Source: Sulfitobacter sp. F26169L
GTDB taxonomy: Bacteria > Pseudomonadota > Alphaproteobacteria > Rhodobacterales > Rhodobacteraceae
Assembly: GCF_026410285.1 (NCBI RefSeq)
Contig: NZ_JAPMLP010000007.1
Coordinates: 1-64,000, forward strand
Direction: 5' to 3'
Length of the DNA: 64,000 nucleotides
Of the stretch, positions 45,097 to 54,136 are shown one piece after another. Numbering within the stretch: position 1 is the stretch's first letter; the number at the start of each line of letters is the position of its first letter. The position numbers were made by a program, and so were the translations under genes. The notes under the pieces were generated by a model. The model had not been told where the DNA came from and ran no database searches. It saw only the letters and a program-made list of their open reading frames with translations.

Positions 45097-46329
45097 ATGA
45101 TAGATTTTCTGACCCTTGATGACGCCAAAAACCAGCCGTTGTGGCGCCGCCCCGTAGCGCTGTTGTTTCTAATGGCGATGGCGATGCCGGTAGCGTTTTT
45201 CACATGGTATGCGCTGCTTAATAATTTTGTTCAGGAGGTCGCGCAATTTGACGGTGCGGACATTGGCCTGCTGCACACAATCCGCGAAATACCGGGATTT
45301 CTGTCGTTTCTGGTGATTTTTCTGATCATCATCGTGCGTGAGCAGGTGTTGGGGCTTGTCTCGCTAATTTTGCTGGGCGCAGCGACTGCTGTGACGGCGT
45401 GGTTTCCGCAATTGACAGGAATTATGATCCTGACATTTCTCAGCTCGGTCGGGTTTCACTACTATGAGACGGTGAACCAGTCGCTGCAGTTGCAATGGTT
45501 GCCGCGAGAGCGCGCGCCGCAAATTCTGGGCTGGCTTATGGCGACCGGATCGGCGGCGACGTTCTGCGTTTATTTTGTGATTATGGTCCTTTGGGAGCCT
45601 CTGGGGCTGACCTATAACATCGTCTTTATGACAGGTGGCGGTATTACAATGGGTATTGCGCTGTTCGCCCTGCTTGCCTTTCCGCAATACGAAAGCCCGC
45701 ATCCGCAGATCAAGCGGCTGGTGCTGCGTAAGCGGTATTGGTTGTATTACGCGCTGCAATTCATGTCCGGCGCGCGTCGACAGATATTTATGGTATTTGC
45801 CGGATTTATGATGGTCGAAAAATTCGGCTTTGCCGTGCATGAGGTTGCGGGCCTGTATCTGGTCAATCTGGTTCTGAACATGCTGATCGCGCCATTGCTG
45901 GGGCGCATCGTCGGCCGGTTTGGCGAGCGTAATGCGCTGATGTTTGAATATACCGGTCTGGTGTGTGTGTTCCTTGCCTACGGCGGTGTGTACTTCTTTG
46001 ACTGGGGATTTCAGGTGGCCGCAGTGCTTTACGTGCTGGATCACATGTTCTTTGGTCTTGCTTTGGCATTGAAGACGTATTTCCAGAAGATCGGTGCGCC
46101 GGGTGATATGGCGCCCACTGCGGCAGTCGCGTTTACCATCAACCACATTGCGGCGGTGTTTTTACCTGTGACCTTGGGGCTTTTGTGGCTGGTGTCGCCT
46201 GCGGCGGTGTTTTTGCTGGCGGCGGGGATGGCGTTTGTATCATTTGTGCTGTCCACCCTGATCCCCCGCCACCCCGACACGGGCAATGAAACGGTATTTG
46301 TGGCACGCAGGCTGAAAGCGGCAGAGTGA
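45097..46329 (+). CDS. Major facilitator superfamily transporter
   Basis: A 410-residue carrier with about twelve hydrophobic helices. Distinct segments include PVALLFLMAMAMPVAFFTWY in helix 1, HYYETVNQSLQLQWLPRERA in a loop, and GRIVGRFGERNALM, which resembles the MFS loop motif G-x3-D/G-R-x-G-R. The substrate cannot be told. It stands alone between priA and prmA. Confidence 0.88.
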   Translation: MIDFLTLDDAKNQPLWRRPVALLFLMAMAMPVAFFTWYALLNNFVQEVAQFDGADIGLLHTIREIPGFLSFLVIFLIIIVREQVLGLVSLILLGAATAVTAWFPQLTGIMILTFLSSVGFHYYETVNQSLQLQWLPRERAPQILGWLMATGSAATFCVYFVIMVLWEPLGLTYNIVFMTGGGITMGIALFALLAFPQYESPHPQIKRLVLRKRYWLYYALQFMSGARRQIFMVFAGFMMVEKFGFAVHEVAGLYLVNLVLNMLIAPLLGRIVGRFGERNALMFEYTGLVCVFLAYGGVYFFDWGFQVAAVLYVLDHMFFGLALALKTYFQKIGAPGDMAPTAAVAFTINHIAAVFLPVTLGLLWLVSPAAVFLLAAGMAFVSFVLSTLIPRHPDTGNETVFVARRLKAAE

Positions 46330-46416
46330 ACAGGCTAACAGCACGATGACATAGTCACACTTGACGCGCCATGCGCGCGGCCCTACCCGAACGCTGACAT
46401 AAACAGGAGCCGATAG

Positions 46417-47289
46417 ATGCCGACCTTTACCGCATTGACCACGCTGAGCGGCCGTGATGCTGCCTATAAGCTAGGCGAAGCTATGGAAGCGTTGACCCCT
46501 GAACCCACGGGGGTAGGGGTTTTCGAGATGGAAGACGGATCCGGCTTGTGGGAAGTTGGAGGGTATTTTGAGGAACGCCCCGACGAGACTGCCCTTGCGG
46601 TGCTGGCAACGGCGATGGACGCAAAGACGTTTGTCGTGTCCGAGTTGCCGGAGACAGATTGGGTCGCCCATGTGCGCCGTGAGCTTGCCCCGGTCGAGGC
46701 AGGGCGGTTTTTTGTCTATGGCTCCCATGATTCGGACAAGGTGCCGGATAATTGCGAGCCGTTGTTGATTGAGGCCGCAATGGCGTTTGGTACAGGACAT
46801 CATGGTACTACGCTGGGATGTTTGCGCGCGCTCGACATGTTGGCGAATGACGGCTTTGTCGGACGCCGCGTGGTCGACATCGGTTGTGGCACGGCAGTAT
46901 TGGCGATGGGTGCTGCGCGGATCTGGGACGATCCGGTGCTGGCGTCCGATATTGACGAGGTCGCGGTGGATGTTGCCCGCGCCAACGTAACTGCAAACGG
47001 TCTGGAGGGGCGGGTGAACTGTGTCGAGGCGGCGGGTTTTGATCATCCCTCGCTTGCAGCCGCAGCCCCTTTTGATCTGGTTTTTGCCAACATCCTGAAA
47101 GGCCCGCTAATTGCGCTGGCACCGGACATGGCGGCAGCCATGTCAGAAGGGGCGTATGCGATTCTATCTGGCGTCCTGAACGAGCAAGCCGATGAAGTGA
47201 TTTCGGTTTATGCAAAATTCGGCATCAATCTGCATCATAGGGAGAGCATTGGTGACTGGACGACAATTGTGCTTCGGAAAATCAACTAG
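46417..47289 (+). CDS. prmA: Ribosomal protein L11 methyltransferase
   Basis: A 290-residue SAM methyltransferase that trimethylates ribosomal protein L11. The AdoMet loop is VVDIGCGTAVLAMGAARIW, with an acidic residue in ASDIDEVAVDVARANV. The substrate-binding motif is FANILKGPLIALAPDMA, in the position of the usual NILA-P-L pattern. The N-terminal L11-binding domain is divergent, as usual in alphaproteobacteria. The start follows AGGAG. Confidence 0.94.
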   Translation: MPTFTALTTLSGRDAAYKLGEAMEALTPEPTGVGVFEMEDGSGLWEVGGYFEERPDETALAVLATAMDAKTFVVSELPETDWVAHVRRELAPVEAGRFFVYGSHDSDKVPDNCEPLLIEAAMAFGTGHHGTTLGCLRALDMLANDGFVGRRVVDIGCGTAVLAMGAARIWDDPVLASDIDEVAVDVARANVTANGLEGRVNCVEAAGFDHPSLAAAAPFDLVFANILKGPLIALAPDMAAAMSEGAYAILSGVLNEQADEVISVYAKFGINLHHRESIGDWTTIVLRKIN

Positions 47290-47400
47290 AATTAACCCTA
47301 TTTATGGTGAATCCGCCGCATTTGCCCAAATTTTGCCACATTCTGTGACTAAAACTTTTCCCAACAACGGTGGGGGCTGTTGTTAAGAGAGACCACTGCC

Positions 47401-47748
47401 ATGGTTTACACAAGAGAAGACTTTAATGCCCGTGTCGGTAACGTAGATAAGAAGCAATCGCGTCTGGTCCGCCGCGGCTATACCACCCGTGTTGATAAAA
47501 ACGGCATGATTATTGCCAAGCCGAAATCGATGCGGCTGCGGTTTCCTGTCAAGGGTGCGTTTCTGCTGGTTCTCAGTTTCCTATGTTTTAAGGCGTTTAT
47601 GCTGTTTGCAAACGGTCCTGACACGTATCAGGACCGCTTGGCGACCTTGCAAAACGGCAATTTCATCGAAATCTTGGGGGCGCGTGTTCTCGCCATTGAT
47701 CCTGCGACGCAATTTATTGTCGATCATGTAGGACCTTTCTTGCGCTAG
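47401..47748 (+). CDS. Conserved single-pass membrane protein of unknown function
   Basis: A 115-residue protein: a basic N-terminal domain (VDKKQSRLVRRGYTTRVDKN and following), one membrane helix (GAFLLVLSFLCFKAFMLFA, about residues 53-71) and a 45-residue periplasmic tail (QDRLATLQNGNFIEILGARV). No catalytic motif is visible. It starts after AAGAGAG and ends before a terminator. The positive cytoplasmic segment and short periplasmic tail resemble small divisome or envelope factors, but nothing proves that. Confidence 0.8.
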   Translation: MVYTREDFNARVGNVDKKQSRLVRRGYTTRVDKNGMIIAKPKSMRLRFPVKGAFLLVLSFLCFKAFMLFANGPDTYQDRLATLQNGNFIEILGARVLAIDPATQFIVDHVGPFLR

Positions 47749-47828
47749 GTTATTGGATACCGCTGTGGCCAAGCTTTCCGGGGGGAGAGGCGGCTACAGC
47801 GGGTGTATGCACAGGGCTTTTGTGCACA

Positions 47829-47863
47829 AAAGGGCCGCACCGGTATTTCCAGTGCGGCCCTTT
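47829..47863 (+). terminator. Terminator after the 115-residue membrane protein gene
   Basis: Arms AAAGGGCCGCAC and GTGCGGCCCTTT form a perfect 12-bp stem over an 11-base loop, followed by AATAAAT. On the opposite strand the same hairpin is followed by TTTTGTG, so it could work in both directions. Confidence 0.75.
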
Positions 47864-47875
47864 AATAAATTGCGA

Positions 47876-47903
47876 TAAAAATCGGTGGCGCCACAGCGCC
47901 ACC
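47876..47903 (-). terminator. Terminator after the DUF1127 gene
   Basis: On the minus strand GGTGGCGC and GCGCCACC pair around TGTG, then GATTTTTATCG follows. It sits eight bases past the DUF1127 stop and is oriented for that gene. Confidence 0.8.
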
Positions 47904-47910
47904 TGATTTC

Positions 47911-48129
47911 TTAGCGGATCATTGTGCTGCGTGCGACGCTATCGATGTCGCCACGGTCAAGCCCGATGTCAGCCAGTTCACGGTCTGTCAGGTTTGACAG
48001 CGCTTTGCTGGTAACGCGTGCATCGTTCCATGCGCTGAATGAATTCGCCAGATCGGCTGCAAAGGCAGAAACGCGGTTTGCAAATGTCGCAACGCCGTAG
48101 GTTGTGCGGGTAGTGTCAAAAGTAGCCAT
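47911..48129 (-). CDS. DUF1127-domain small protein
   Basis: A 72-residue protein with the C-terminal DUF1127 helix ALSNLTDRELADIGLDRGDI typical of small alphaproteobacterial proteins. DUF1127 proteins bind RNA or affect phosphate and RNA metabolism in some alphaproteobacteria. The start at 48129 follows AGAAGGACGG. It has its own terminator and a long upstream spacer, so it is probably a single-gene unit. Confidence 0.9.
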   Translation of the reverse strand: MATFDTTRTTYGVATFANRVSAFAADLANSFSAWNDARVTSKALSNLTDRELADIGLDRGDIDSVARSTMIR

Positions 48130-48468
48130 TGGAGCCGTCCTTCTATTTTGGGGTTGTGCCGGTTTCCCCGACGCCATGGGGGGCAGATAGGCCGCAAAAT
48201 GATTTCGGGCAAGGGACGAGTATGCACAGCTGATATGCGCTGTCTGCATGGCGTCATTACCTGCTAAATTACCGAAAATGTTGTGAAAATCAAGCTCGAA
48301 AAGTGTCGTTATTGGTGCGCGGAGTGTCGTATTTTGCTGTGGTGCAGCGCCTGATGTCTGTTGGCGACATTGCGGTGTCGCGATTGGGGGTGCGATCAAA
48401 AGATGTATGCAATGTTCGCCTTTCGTGCTACTGCATCCAAAAAGCAACAATATCGAGGATTTGGGCAG
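48130..48468. other. Divergent spacer between DUF1127 gene and ruvC
   Basis: It holds the promoters of both genes. On the minus strand TTGCCC and TATCTG at 17-base spacing (48184-48212) could be the DUF1127 promoter. On the ruvC side AGTGTCGT occurs twice, 21 bases apart (48302 and 48323), with a further GTGTCG at 48375. No SOS box was recognised. The ruvC frame is open upstream to 48361, but this part is unlike RuvC. Confidence 0.4.
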
Positions 48469-48978
48469 ATGATACGAGTGATCGGAATCGATCCGGGCCT
48501 GCGGAATATGGGGTGGGGCGTGATCGACGTGGCGGGAAGCAAGCTTAGTCATGTTGCGAACGGGATCTGTCACTCTGACACAGGTGTTGATCTGGCAGAT
48601 CGTCTGCTGACTCTTCATGCCCAGTTGACCCGTGTGTTCACGACCTACCGGCCGCAAACGGCCGCGGTTGAACATACGTTTGTAAACAAGGACGGGGTGG
48701 CGACATTGAAACTTGGGCAGGCGCGGGGGATTGCCTTGCTGGTGCCCGCGCAAATGGGTCTCACCGTGGGCGAATATGCGCCCAATAACGTGAAAAAGAC
48801 GGTTGTAGGAGTAGGCCACGCGGATAAAGGGCAGATCGCGCATATGGTGCGGATGCAATTACCCGGTGTGCAGTTTGAAGGGCCGGATGCCGCAGATGCG
48901 CTGGCCGTGGCAATCACCCATGCCCACCACGGCGGCGCGTCAAGCTTTGCTGCCGCAGTTGCGAGGGCGTCGGCATGA
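48469..48978 (+). CDS. ruvC: Holliday junction resolvase RuvC
   Basis: A 169-residue endonuclease that cuts Holliday junctions symmetrically as a dimer. All four catalytic acids are present: Asp8 (IGIDPG), Glu68 ([11 protein letters not shown]), Asp140 and Asp143 (GPDAADALA). Its stop overlaps ruvA by four bases (ATGA), so ruvCA are co-translated. ATG 48469 is chosen by the family start [10 protein letters not shown]. Confidence 0.97.
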   Translation: MIRVIGIDPGLRNMGWGVIDVAGSKLSHVANGICHSDTGVDLADRLLTLHAQLTRVFTTYRPQTAAVEHTFVNKDGVATLKLGQARGIALLVPAQMGLTVGEYAPNNVKKTVVGVGHADKGQIAHMVRMQLPGVQFEGPDAADALAVAITHAHHGGASSFAAAVARASA

Positions 48979-49637
48979 TTGGAAAACTGACAGGCCGTAT
49001 CGAATACCGCGCTGCGGATCATGTGCTGATTGATGTGCGCGGGGTTGGCTATCTGGTGTTTTGCTCCGAGCGCACGCTTGCCGGTCTGCCGCCTGTGGGT
49101 GAGGTGGCGGCGGTTTACACTGATTTGCTGGTGCGCGAGGATTTGATGCAGCTCTTCGGGTTTACCACGCTTGCCGAAAAAGAGTGGCATCGGCTGCTAA
49201 CCAGTGTGCAGGGCGTAGGCGCCAAGGCGTCGCTTGCGATTCTGGGTGCGCTTGGCCCTGATGGTGTTGGCCGCGCCATTGCGCTGGGCGATTGGAATGC
49301 AGTGAAAGTGGCCAAAGGGGTCGGGCCCAAGATTGCACAGCGCGTTGTACTGGATTTGAAAGACAAAGCCCCCGCCATGATGGCGATGGGGGGCGGTGTT
49401 GCCGAGGCGCTAGGCGAGGTCGAGGCTGAGGTCATCGAGACACCTGCCAAGCGCCGCGCGCCCGCACCCGCGCCTAACGCATCGGCGCAGTCAGAGGCGC
49501 TTTCGGCGCTTTCAAATCTGGGGTACGGTCCGGGTGACGCGGCGGGGGCGGTGGCACAAGCTGCGGGCGAAGCGCCGGATGCGGATACTACAGGGCTCAT
49601 TCGTGCGGCGTTGAAACTTCTGGCGCCAAGAGAGTAA
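48975..49637 (+). CDS. ruvA: Holliday junction branch-migration protein RuvA
   Basis: A 220-residue protein. The N-terminal OB fold starts [20 protein letters not shown], helix-hairpin-helix motifs follow ([20 protein letters not shown] and [20 protein letters not shown]), and a flexible linker precedes the C-terminal RuvB-binding domain ([20 protein letters not shown]). Tetramers hold the junction in a square while RuvB pumps DNA. ruvB follows after 45 bases. Confidence 0.97.
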   Translation: MIGKLTGRIEYRAADHVLIDVRGVGYLVFCSERTLAGLPPVGEVAAVYTDLLVREDLMQLFGFTTLAEKEWHRLLTSVQGVGAKASLAILGALGPDGVGRAIALGDWNAVKVAKGVGPKIAQRVVLDLKDKAPAMMAMGGGVAEALGEVEAEVIETPAKRRAPAPAPNASAQSEALSALSNLGYGPGDAAGAVAQAAGEAPDADTTGLIRAALKLLAPRE

Positions 49638-49682
49638 TGTGCGCAAAACACGCCCCCTCGGGGCCAATCGCTCGGGGGCGGC

Positions 49683-50702
49683 ATGATTGATAGTGATCCG
49701 ATAGTGCGGCCAGAGGGCATGCCTGAAGATTTTGACCGCGCGCTGCGTCCGCAGATGCTGGAAGAATTTGTCGGCCAGGCGGAGGCGCGCGCGAACCTGC
49801 GGGTTTTCATCCAGAGTGCGAAGCAGCGCGAAGAGGCAATGGATCATACGTTGTTCCATGGCCCACCGGGATTGGGAAAAACGACGCTGGCGCAGATTAT
49901 GGCGCGCGAATTGGGGGTCGGGTTCCGGATGACGTCCGGCCCCGTACTGGCTAAAGCCGGTGACCTTGCTGCGATCCTGACCAATCTGGAAGCGCGCGAT
50001 GTGCTGTTTATCGACGAGATCCACCGCCTCAATCCGGCGGTGGAGGAGGTTCTGTACCCCGCACTGGAAGATTTCGAGCTTGATCTGGTGATTGGGGAAG
50101 GCCCCGCCGCGCGGACTGTGCGGATTGAATTACAACCCTTTACGCTGGTCGGGGCGACAACGCGGATGGGCCTGCTGACCACGCCCCTGCGCGACCGTTT
50201 CGGCATACCCACAAGGTTGGAATTTTATACAGAAGACGAATTGTTCATTATTGTTGAGCGCAATGCGCGCAAATTGGGATCCCCCGCCGACGAGGGCGGC
50301 GCGCGCGAGATTGCGCGCCGCGCAAGGGGAACACCGCGTATTGCCGGACGGTTGCTGCGCCGCGTTGTCGACTTTGCCGTGGTTGAGGGGGATGGCCGCG
50401 TCACCCGTGAACTGGCTGATATGGCGCTGACGCGTCTCGGGGTGGATCATCTAGGACTTGATGGTGCTGACCGGCGGTATTTGCGCTTGATCGCGGAGAA
50501 CTATCAGGGCGGCCCTGTCGGGATCGAAACAATGTCTGCGGCGCTGAGCGAAAGCCGTGATGCGCTGGAAGAAGTGATCGAGCCGTTTTTGCTGCAACAG
50601 GGTTTGATCCAGCGGACCCCGCGCGGCAGGATGCTGGCGCAGAAAGCATGGGTGCATTTGGGAATGCAGCCGCCCAAACGGGACGTTGATCTGTTTGGCT
50701 GA
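49683..50702 (+). CDS. ruvB: Holliday junction helicase RuvB
   Basis: A 339-residue AAA+ motor. Walker A GPPGLGKT is at residues 60-67, Walker B DEIH in [12 protein letters not shown], sensor 1 in [13 protein letters not shown] and the arginine finger region in [14 protein letters not shown]. The C-terminal winged helix is in [20 protein letters not shown]. With RuvA it drives branch migration. It is part of the ruvCAB operon, which goes on into the Tol-Pal genes. Confidence 0.98.
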   Translation: MIDSDPIVRPEGMPEDFDRALRPQMLEEFVGQAEARANLRVFIQSAKQREEAMDHTLFHGPPGLGKTTLAQIMARELGVGFRMTSGPVLAKAGDLAAILTNLEARDVLFIDEIHRLNPAVEEVLYPALEDFELDLVIGEGPAARTVRIELQPFTLVGATTRMGLLTTPLRDRFGIPTRLEFYTEDELFIIVERNARKLGSPADEGGAREIARRARGTPRIAGRLLRRVVDFAVVEGDGRVTRELADMALTRLGVDHLGLDGADRRYLRLIAENYQGGPVGIETMSAALSESRDALEEVIEPFLLQQGLIQRTPRGRMLAQKAWVHLGMQPPKRDVDLFG

Positions 50703-50710
50703 GGGCTGGA

Positions 50711-50741
50711 TCTGGATATTTAAGGCCAAAAGAAATAGGGC
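50711..50741. repeat. Second copy of the intergenic element (inverted, partial)
   Basis: Read on the minus strand this piece is GCCCTATTTCTTTTGGCC followed by TTAAATATCCAGA. It matches 6366-6393 (CTATTTCTTTTGGCC then AAAAATATCC) apart from two bases, but lacks the two hairpins. It lies in the short gap between ruvB and the next gene. Confidence 0.55.
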
Positions 50742-50749
50742 ATCACGAT

Positions 50750-51379
50750 ATGAAACCGGATGAAATAGAAGCACTGTTCACGCGCGAGGACGGGCAGTTT
50801 GTTTTTGCGCGTTGGGGGCGGCCCATCGCGCCGGTTGTTTTCGGTGTTGAAGAGGCCACGCTTGAAGTCGTCAAAGGCGCGTTGGAAGCGGTGAGCGTGC
50901 TTGCTGGGCATAAGATGGCAGAGACGGATGCCGAGCTTGGCTCCAACCTGATGATGTTTTTCTTTTCCGACTGGAAAGAGTTGCTGGATGTGCCGGGAAT
51001 GGATCGGCTGGTGCCTGACTTGGGGCCGTTGGTGGAAAAATTGATAGGCGTCGATGCCAATCAATACAGGTTTTTCCGGTTTGACGCGCAAGGTGCGATC
51101 AAGGCGTGTTTTGTGTTTTTGCGCATGGATGAACACCTGAGCGCGGTTCCGGCGCAGACGTTGGCGCTGAGCCAGATTGTACAGTCCTATCTGCTGTGGT
51201 CGGACGAGGCATTCAAGGCGCAGTCTCCTCTGGCGGTGTCGGGTGATACGACGATCCTGCGCCCTGACATAGCCGGGCTTGTCCGTGCGGCCTATGATCC
51301 GGTTTTGCCGGCGGCCGCAACTGACGCCAGCCATGCTTTGCGGTTGTATGCGCGGATGCAGGCGGGGAGTGTGCAGTGA
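50750..51379 (+). CDS. Conserved protein of unknown function between ruvB and ybgC
   Basis: A 209-residue soluble protein without a signal peptide or recognised catalytic motif. Segments such as EDGQFVFARWGRPIAPVVFG and FFSDWKELLDVPGMDRLVPD look conserved. I recall similar genes at this position in Rhodobacterales but no assigned function. Its stop overlaps the GTG start of ybgC, so the two are coupled. Confidence 0.85.
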   Translation: MKPDEIEALFTREDGQFVFARWGRPIAPVVFGVEEATLEVVKGALEAVSVLAGHKMAETDAELGSNLMMFFFSDWKELLDVPGMDRLVPDLGPLVEKLIGVDANQYRFFRFDAQGAIKACFVFLRMDEHLSAVPAQTLALSQIVQSYLLWSDEAFKAQSPLAVSGDTTILRPDIAGLVRAAYDPVLPAAATDASHALRLYARMQAGSVQ

Positions 51380-51762
51380 TACACCGCAAGAAAATACGCG
51401 TATATTACGAAGATACCGACATGGCAGGGATTGTGTATTACGCCAATTACCTGCGCTACATCGAACGCGCGCGCAGTGACTGGGTGCGCGATGTCGGTAT
51501 TGATCAACTGGCGATGAAGGACGCAGGCGTTGTGTTTGCCGTGCGCCGGGTCGAGGCGGACTACATATCCCCTGCGAGATTTGATGATGTGCTGGAAGTG
51601 CGCACCACGCTGGACAGCCTCGGCCCCGCGCGCATGGTGATGATGCAGGAAGTTTGGCGGGACGATTTACTGATATTCACCGCGAAAGTGCTGATTGTCT
51701 GTATTGGTGCCAGTGGAAAGCCTGTCCGGCTTCCGGCGGAATGCCGCCTGCTGCAAACGTGA
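51376..51762 (+). CDS. ybgC: Tol-Pal-associated acyl-CoA thioesterase YbgC
   Basis: A 128-residue hotdog-fold thioesterase. The active-site block YYEDTDMAGIVYYANYLRYI holds the catalytic Asp and the dimer contact. YbgC hydrolyses short- or long-chain acyl-CoA and is regularly encoded ahead of tolQRA, where it may tie phospholipid synthesis to envelope constriction. The start is a GTG that overlaps the previous stop. A 109-base gap to tolQ could hold a promoter. Confidence 0.95.
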   Translation: MIHRKKIRVYYEDTDMAGIVYYANYLRYIERARSDWVRDVGIDQLAMKDAGVVFAVRRVEADYISPARFDDVLEVRTTLDSLGPARMVMMQEVWRDDLLIFTAKVLIVCIGASGKPVRLPAECRLLQT

Positions 51763-51871
51763 TCGGGCGGGGCTACGCTTGGCTCTCGCTTTTTGCCTTG
51801 CGCTGCGCTAGATTTACGCCAAATGGAGCCTGACAACGGGCCCGACCGAGGCAGAAGAGTAGAGCAAACAC

Positions 51872-52567
51872 ATGCAGACAGCATTGATCGCAGCCGAAAT
51901 TGGCGGCAGCATTACCGTATGGGGCATGTTTGCCCAAGCGACGTTTACCGTGAAACTGGTGATGATCGCGCTTATCGTGGCAAGTTTCTGGACGTGGTCG
52001 ATCATCGTTCAGAAAACCATTCAGTACCGCGCAGCCAAGCGGGAAGCGGAAGAATTTGACCGTGCGTTCTGGTCCGGTGAACCGCTGGACGGGCTGTATG
52101 ACCAGATTGGTCCGGAGCCTGCTGGCGCGGCACAGAAGATATTTGCCGCAGGAATGACGGAATGGCGGCGCTCGCACCGTGAGGACGGCGGGCTGATTCC
52201 GGGCGCCACAGCGCGGATCGACCGTTCGATGGATGTGGCGATTGCGAAAGAGGCGGAGCGTCTGGAGAAAGGACTGCCTGTTCTGGCAACCACAGGATCG
52301 ACCGCGCCGTTTGTTGGGCTCTTCGGAACTGTATTCGGTATTATGAACGCATTCATTGAAATTGCAGAGCAGCAGAATACAAATCTTGCTGTTGTTGCCC
52401 CTGGTATTGCAGAGGCGTTGCTGGCGACGGGTCTGGGTTTGATGGCGGCGATTCCGGCTGTTGTGTTTTATAACAAGCTAAATGCTGACAGTGACCGCAT
52501 CCTTGGTGGGTACGAAGCTTTTGCGGACGAATTTGCCACCATCCTCAGCCGCCAGTTGGATAGCTGA
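51872..52567 (+). CDS. tolQ: Tol-Pal proton channel subunit TolQ
   Basis: A 231-residue MotA/ExbB-family protein with three membrane helices: about residues 17-40 (VKLVMIALIVASFWTWSIIV region), 140-160 and 175-200 (LLATGLGLMAAIPAVVFYN). It also has the conserved cytoplasmic part ending in GSTAPFVGLFGTVFGIMNAF. With TolR it forms a proton-driven motor that energises TolA during cell constriction. tolR follows after three bases. Confidence 0.96.
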   Translation: MQTALIAAEIGGSITVWGMFAQATFTVKLVMIALIVASFWTWSIIVQKTIQYRAAKREAEEFDRAFWSGEPLDGLYDQIGPEPAGAAQKIFAAGMTEWRRSHREDGGLIPGATARIDRSMDVAIAKEAERLEKGLPVLATTGSTAPFVGLFGTVFGIMNAFIEIAEQQNTNLAVVAPGIAEALLATGLGLMAAIPAVVFYNKLNADSDRILGGYEAFADEFATILSRQLDS

Positions 52568-52570
52568 ACC

Positions 52571-53038
52571 ATGGCGGGTGTGATGCAGAAAAACGGTGGC
52601 GGCAGGCGGCGCAGACGGCGCGGCGGTGCCCAACCGATGGCCGAGATCAACATCACGCCTTTTGTTGACGTGATGTTGGTGTTGCTGATTATTTTCATGG
52701 TGGCGGCACCATTGCTGACGGTGGGTGTGCCGGTTGAATTGCCAAAAACGGCTGCGCAAGCGCTGCCTGCGGAGCAAGAAGAGCCGCTGACCGTGACGAT
52801 CACTGCCGAAGGTGGCGTGCAAATCATGACGACCGAGACACAGCGTGAAGATTTGGTAACAAAGCTGCGCGCCGTTGCCGCAGAGCGTGAGGGAGACCGC
52901 GTGTTCCTGCGCGCGGATGGTGCTGTGCCTTATAGCACTGTGATGGAGATCATGGGCGCGTTGAACGCCGGCGGTTTTTCAAACATTGGTCTGGTGACGG
53001 ATATTGGCGGTCCAACGCTGGACGGATCCGGAAACTAA
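52571..53038 (+). CDS. tolR: Tol-Pal proton channel subunit TolR
   Basis: A 155-residue ExbD-family protein with a basic N terminus, one membrane helix about residues 31-50 and a periplasmic domain. The proton-carrying Asp is D33 in NITPFVDVMLVLLIIFMVAA. It works with TolQ and TolA. The gene ends three bases before the tolA start. Confidence 0.96.
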   Translation: MAGVMQKNGGGRRRRRRGGAQPMAEINITPFVDVMLVLLIIFMVAAPLLTVGVPVELPKTAAQALPAEQEEPLTVTITAEGGVQIMTTETQREDLVTKLRAVAAEREGDRVFLRADGAVPYSTVMEIMGALNAGGFSNIGLVTDIGGPTLDGSGN

Positions 53039-53041
53039 GTG

Positions 53042-54136
53042 ATGTCGCGCGCGCGCAAAACAGGCAATATCGTCTCCGGTGTCGGGCATTTTGTCCTCAT
53101 CGGCTGGATTCTGTTTGGCGGGGTGTTCACGTCGCGCCCCGATCCTGTCGAGGTGCAAGAGGTCGCGATGATCTCGGGTGAGGAGTTTCAGGCTATGGTG
53201 GATGCGTCGCGCCAGCCGGTAGAAGTGGCAGAGACACCAACACCTGCCGCGCCGGAAGTGACAGAAGACGCGCCTGAAGTGGATGCGGCGCCGGAAGAGC
53301 CTGCTGCCGCCCCGATCCCCGAAGTTGCAGAGCCCGCGGAGGAACCTGTTGAAGAGGTTGCGCCCGAAGTGTCGCAGGCAGCGCCCGAACTGCCGCAGCC
53401 ACCTGCCGAAGTGACTGTTGAGGATGCGCCGGTGGAGGAAACACCTGTCGAGCGCCCGGCAGAGGTGGTTGCGCCGGAGCCTGCACCGCGCCCCGAACCC
53501 GAAACAGTTCAGGAACCGACACCGCAAGAAGCAGTGGTTCCCGAGGAAACGGGCGAGACAGTAGAGCAACCGCAAGAAGCCGCTGAAACGCCCGAAGCAA
53601 CCGACCGGATTGTAACCGAGGCGGCCCAGCCCCCTGCATCGGCTCCCAACGCGTCAATGCGCCCACCCGCGCGCCGCCCGTCGGCGCCGCGTCCGACACA
53701 AACCACACAGGCGCCCGCTACGCCTTCTCAGGAAGAAAGCACTGTGGACGATGCGGCGGTACAGGCCGCACTTGAGGCGGCGCTGAGTTCTGCGGCAACA
53801 GACGTGCCGACAGGGCCGCCGATGTCATCGGGCGAAAAGGATGCGCTGCGGTTGGCGGTGCAAAACTGCTGGAACGTTGATCCCGGTGCGCGCTGGGCGC
53901 AAACGACCGTGACCATCGCCATGAGCATGACCCAGGATGGCAAGGTTGTGTCCTCGTCGCTGCGCATGATTGCCAGCGAAGGCGGTGATGCCTCTACCGC
54001 CAATGCTGCGTTTGGCGCGGCGCGCAGGGCGATTTTGCTCTGTCAGAAAGAGGGCTATCCGCTGCCGCAGGAAAAATACGGCCAGTGGAAAGAAATCGAG
54101 ATGACATTCAACCCCGAGAGGATGCGGATAAGATGA
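53042..54136 (+). CDS. tolA: Cell envelope protein TolA
   Basis: A 364-residue protein with the TolA architecture: a short cytoplasmic end and one membrane helix (VSGVGHFVLIGWILFGGVFT), then a long Pro/Glu/Ala/Val-rich linker about residues 50-235. The C-terminal domain has a cysteine pair (QNCWNVDPGARW ... LLCQKEGYPLPQEKYGQW) and ends [10 protein letters not shown]. TolA links the TolQR motor to Pal in the outer membrane. The linker is acidic and proline-rich, unlike the Ala/Lys-rich helix of E. coli TolA. The stop overlaps the next ATG by four bases. Confidence 0.92.
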   Translation: MSRARKTGNIVSGVGHFVLIGWILFGGVFTSRPDPVEVQEVAMISGEEFQAMVDASRQPVEVAETPTPAAPEVTEDAPEVDAAPEEPAAAPIPEVAEPAEEPVEEVAPEVSQAAPELPQPPAEVTVEDAPVEETPVERPAEVVAPEPAPRPEPETVQEPTPQEAVVPEETGETVEQPQEAAETPEATDRIVTEAAQPPASAPNASMRPPARRPSAPRPTQTTQAPATPSQEESTVDDAAVQAALEAALSSAATDVPTGPPMSSGEKDALRLAVQNCWNVDPGARWAQTTVTIAMSMTQDGKVVSSSLRMIASEGGDASTANAAFGAARRAILLCQKEGYPLPQEKYGQWKEIEMTFNPERMRIR

